A DNA stretch of 64,000 bases from RYN-133 sp963785425 (GTDB lineage: Bacteria > Actinomycetota > Actinomycetes > Mycobacteriales > Jatrophihabitantaceae), in assembly GCA_963785425.1 (NCBI GenBank), contig CAWAVG010000002.1, positions 1 through 64,000 on the forward strand, read 5' to 3'. This document shows positions 62,091 to 64,000 of the stretch, one piece after another. Both the position numbers and the translations under genes were made by a program. Each line of letters begins with the position of its first letter. Position 1 is the stretch's first letter. Under the pieces are notes generated by a model. The model worked only from the letters and a program-made list of their open reading frames with translations, was not told the DNA's origin and did no database searches.

Positions 62091-63858
62091 TCGTGCGGGG
62101 GAGGTGGCACACGAGCATCGCGGTGTCGTCCTCGACGCTCGCGTGGTTACGGGCGAGCAATTCGTCGGCGATCGATTCGGGATCGTCGAGGGGTGCGGTC
62201 AGCGAGATCGCGCTACGCCGCAGCCGGACGAGGCCCGTGTCGATCGTCTCGTCGCGGGTCTCCACGAGTCCGTCGGTGTAGAGCACCAGGGTCGAGCCGG
62301 CAGGGACCACGAGTTCCGACTCGGTGCGGGTGAGCCGGTAGCCGGTGCCGAGCAGGGGACCGTGGATGTCGCTGAGCAGCTCGACCCCGCCGGACGGGGT
62401 GAGCAACAGCATCGGCATGTGGCCGGCGTTGCTCCACCGCAGCGTCCATGACTTCTCGTCGCGTGGCGTGACCGAGGCCATCAGGACGGTTGCGGTCCCG
62501 GAGATCGTGAGCGGTTCGAGGCTCTCGTCGATCGAGCGCAGCACCGAGGCCGGTGGAGCACCCGTGACGACGCTGACTCCGCGCAGCAGGTTGCGCAGCG
62601 CCGACATCGCGGTCCCGGCAGCGAGATCGTGCCCGGCCACGTCACCGACGACGAGCGCGGTCGTGTCGCCGGCGAGCCGGAAGATGTCGTACCAGTCGCC
62701 GCCGACATCGAAGCGGTCACGCGCGGGTAGATAGCGCACCGCCACCTGCACGTTGATGTTGTTCGGCACCTCGGGCAACAGAGCTCGCTGCAGGCGCGAC
62801 GCAATGTCGGCCTGCGCCCGGTACAAGCGCGCGTTGTCGACCGCGAGGGCGGCGCGCAGGCAGACGTCGGACGCCGCGAGCCGGTCGACCTCGGTGAACG
62901 GCGGACTGCCGGCGAGGCGGATGAGTCCGAGCGCGCCGACGACGTGTGCTCGTGCGATGAGAGGTACGGCGAGCAGCGCGGTGGCGCCGACCCCTTCGAG
63001 CATGGCTCGCGTCTGCGGGCTCAGCAGCGCCGGGTCGGCGAGCGCGTCACCGGTGAGCTCGACGATGTCGGTCGAGGTGACCGCGCGGTAGGAGACCGAC
63101 TTGGGCTCGAACGGCGTGGCAACGTCCTCACGTGCGAGCACCGCAGCGAAGTCGACATCTACGCCCTCGGCGACCGCGTGCCCGGCGCGCTGCAGGACGG
63201 TGTTGTCGAGGATGAGGTCGCCCAGCGCGAGATCGGCAAGGCGTCCGACCGCGAGCCGCGCCAGCCGCTGCATGACCTCGACCTCGTCGAGGGTCGACGC
63301 GAGCGCCTGCGACACCGCCTCGGCCCATTCGAGGTCGGCGATGCTCTGGTGGGCCACGGCGAGCTGGGCCTGTCCCGCGGCGCGTTCCTCCGCGACTGCC
63401 ACCGCCTGGGCGCGTTGCCGCGTGGTGTCGCCGAAGACGAGCACCGCGCCGGCGATCGCGCCGTCGTCGTCGCGCAGCGGGTTGACGGCCCACCACACCG
63501 GCACCGTACGGCCGTCGCGGGTGCGGAAGGTGTCCTGTTCTACGTGATTCGAGCGTCCCGCGCGGACGGCAGCCTCGAGCTCGCACTCGCCGCCCGCGCG
63601 GTCATGGTTCAGTGCCTCGTGCGCACCACGTCCGAGCAGCTCCGTCTCGGTGCAGCGCAGCAGCTGCGCCGCGGCGGTGTTGGCGCTCGAGATCCGGGCG
63701 TCGGCGTCCATCGCGACGATGCCGATCGCGGCGGCGGCGACGACGTCGCGCGGCGATGTGGCCGACGTGGCGGGCGGGCGGTCTTGGAGCACCGGACGGA
63801 ACCCTCGCTCCCAGGCTCGAGCATGACTTGGGGACACCCTATGAACCGCAGGTGCCAT
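62080..63858 (-). CDS. PAS-GAF-PP2C (SpoIIE-type) serine phosphatase
   Basis: This 592-residue cytoplasmic signalling protein has a PAS domain (about 40-155, AIGIVAMDADARISSANTAA), a helical linker, a GAF (about 190-345) and a C-terminal PP2C/SpoIIE domain (about 365-592). The phosphatase metal sites are VGGDWYDIF and VVGDVAGHDLAAG, and the later Asp is in VLYTDGLVETRDE. These enzymes dephosphorylate STAS proteins in sigma-factor partner switching. The ATG at 63858 is the first start; the N terminus before the PAS is not conserved and a later start is possible. Confidence 0.88.
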   Translation of the reverse strand: MAPAVHRVSPSHARAWERGFRPVLQDRPPATSATSPRDVVAAAAIGIVAMDADARISSANTAAAQLLRCTETELLGRGAHEALNHDRAGGECELEAAVRAGRSNHVEQDTFRTRDGRTVPVWWAVNPLRDDDGAIAGAVLVFGDTTRQRAQAVAVAEERAAGQAQLAVAHQSIADLEWAEAVSQALASTLDEVEVMQRLARLAVGRLADLALGDLILDNTVLQRAGHAVAEGVDVDFAAVLAREDVATPFEPKSVSYRAVTSTDIVELTGDALADPALLSPQTRAMLEGVGATALLAVPLIARAHVVGALGLIRLAGSPPFTEVDRLAASDVCLRAALAVDNARLYRAQADIASRLQRALLPEVPNNINVQVAVRYLPARDRFDVGGDWYDIFRLAGDTTALVVGDVAGHDLAAGTAMSALRNLLRGVSVVTGAPPASVLRSIDESLEPLTISGTATVLMASVTPRDEKSWTLRWSNAGHMPMLLLTPSGGVELLSDIHGPLLGTGYRLTRTESELVVPAGSTLVLYTDGLVETRDETIDTGLVRLRRSAISLTAPLDDPESIADELLARNHASVEDDTAMLVCHLPRTTTG

Positions 63859-63910
63859 GTTTCAACGCACACCCCGTGATCGATACTGACAACTCGGGCA
63901 TACCGAGACA

Positions 63911-64000
63911 ATGGACTCCGAGTCTACGGCGCGCTCTCAACCTGCAGACGCCGCGCCGCACGAGGTCGAACTGCCGCTGCCCGCCGACGTGCAATCGCCG
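63911..64000 (+). CDS. Start of a gene cut by the window end
   Basis: An ATG at 63911 opens a frame that continues to the window edge (MDSESTARSQPADAAPHEVE onward), with no stop in 30 codons. It is divergent from the PP2C phosphatase gene. Too little is visible to name a family. Confidence 0.4.
   Translation, partial: MDSESTARSQPADAAPHEVELPLPADVQSP

Noticed and set aside
1..64000. tRNA, rRNA, CRISPR arrays, prophage or transposase genes
   Set aside because: I saw no cloverleaf, repeat-spacer array or recombinase motif; inverted repeats present fit terminators or operators.

Overview
The window is about 64 kb of very GC-rich, densely packed bacterial chromosome. Codon usage is strongly GC-biased at third positions, GTG (and one TTG) starts are common, and many gene pairs share ATGA or GTGA stop/start overlaps. 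These traits, with a RecBCD complex, a LacI-controlled arabinose locus, an Arr-type rifampin ADP-ribosyltransferase, a DUF4916 protein and a PIG-L deacetylase of the mycothiol type, point to an actinobacterium. I cannot name the genus. I see no rRNA, tRNA, CRISPR array or insertion sequence, and no gene-free stretch longer than about 220 bases.

Layout. (1) 0-7.4 kb: recC (5' end outside the window), recB and recD as one overlapping operon. (2) 7.4-26.2 kb: an L-arabinose/arabinan catabolic island. The leftward operon is araB-araD-GH43 arabinanase-GH127-binding protein-permease-permease. A LacI repressor gene lies between it and a separate leftward araA. A rightward operon holds a GH51 arabinofuranosidase, a second binding protein and two permeases, and two SDR enzymes, followed by a convergent zinc alcohol dehydrogenase. 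Near-identical 14-bp operator-like sites lie at the araA promoter and the araB start. In outline, the secreted arabinanase would cut arabinan, the two importers (neither with an ATPase gene here) would bring in oligosaccharides, intracellular GH51 and GH127 would release arabinose, and AraA, AraB and AraD would convert it to xylulose 5-phosphate. (3) 26.3-36.2 kb: a small unknown secreted protein, two CsbD-like stress proteins, a multi-PAS GGDEF-EAL protein with an MpaB-family oxygenase, a flavin reductase pair, and a leftward group of methyltransferase, thioesterase, membrane protein and STAS protein. (4) 36.2-44.3 kb: oligopeptidase B, an acetyltransferase, a ribokinase/hydroxyproline-epimerase pair, an MFS pump and a tetR-MFS operon. 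(5) 44.3-64 kb: another MFS gene, a RecQ-like helicase fused to a phosphoribosyltransferase-like domain, a YihY membrane protein, a marR-MFS operon with a perfect inverted-repeat operator, arr, a SecD-P1-like lipoprotein, hydrolases and peptidases, a PAP2-diacylglycerol-kinase fusion, a hemerythrin-like protein, a PIG-L deacetylase and a PAS-GAF-PP2C phosphatase.

Quality warning. Seventeen otherwise well-formed genes between about 3.4 and 44.7 kb are each interrupted by what looks like a single-base insertion or deletion. Several are a one-base length change in a G or C run. None is seen from 45.5 to 64 kb. I treat these as sequence errors and annotate each gene across the break, giving its position. 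Two apparent giant fusions (GH51 with the binding protein near 18.5-21.5 kb; an MFS protein with the helicase near 44.3-47.6 kb) come from these frame changes and are not real.
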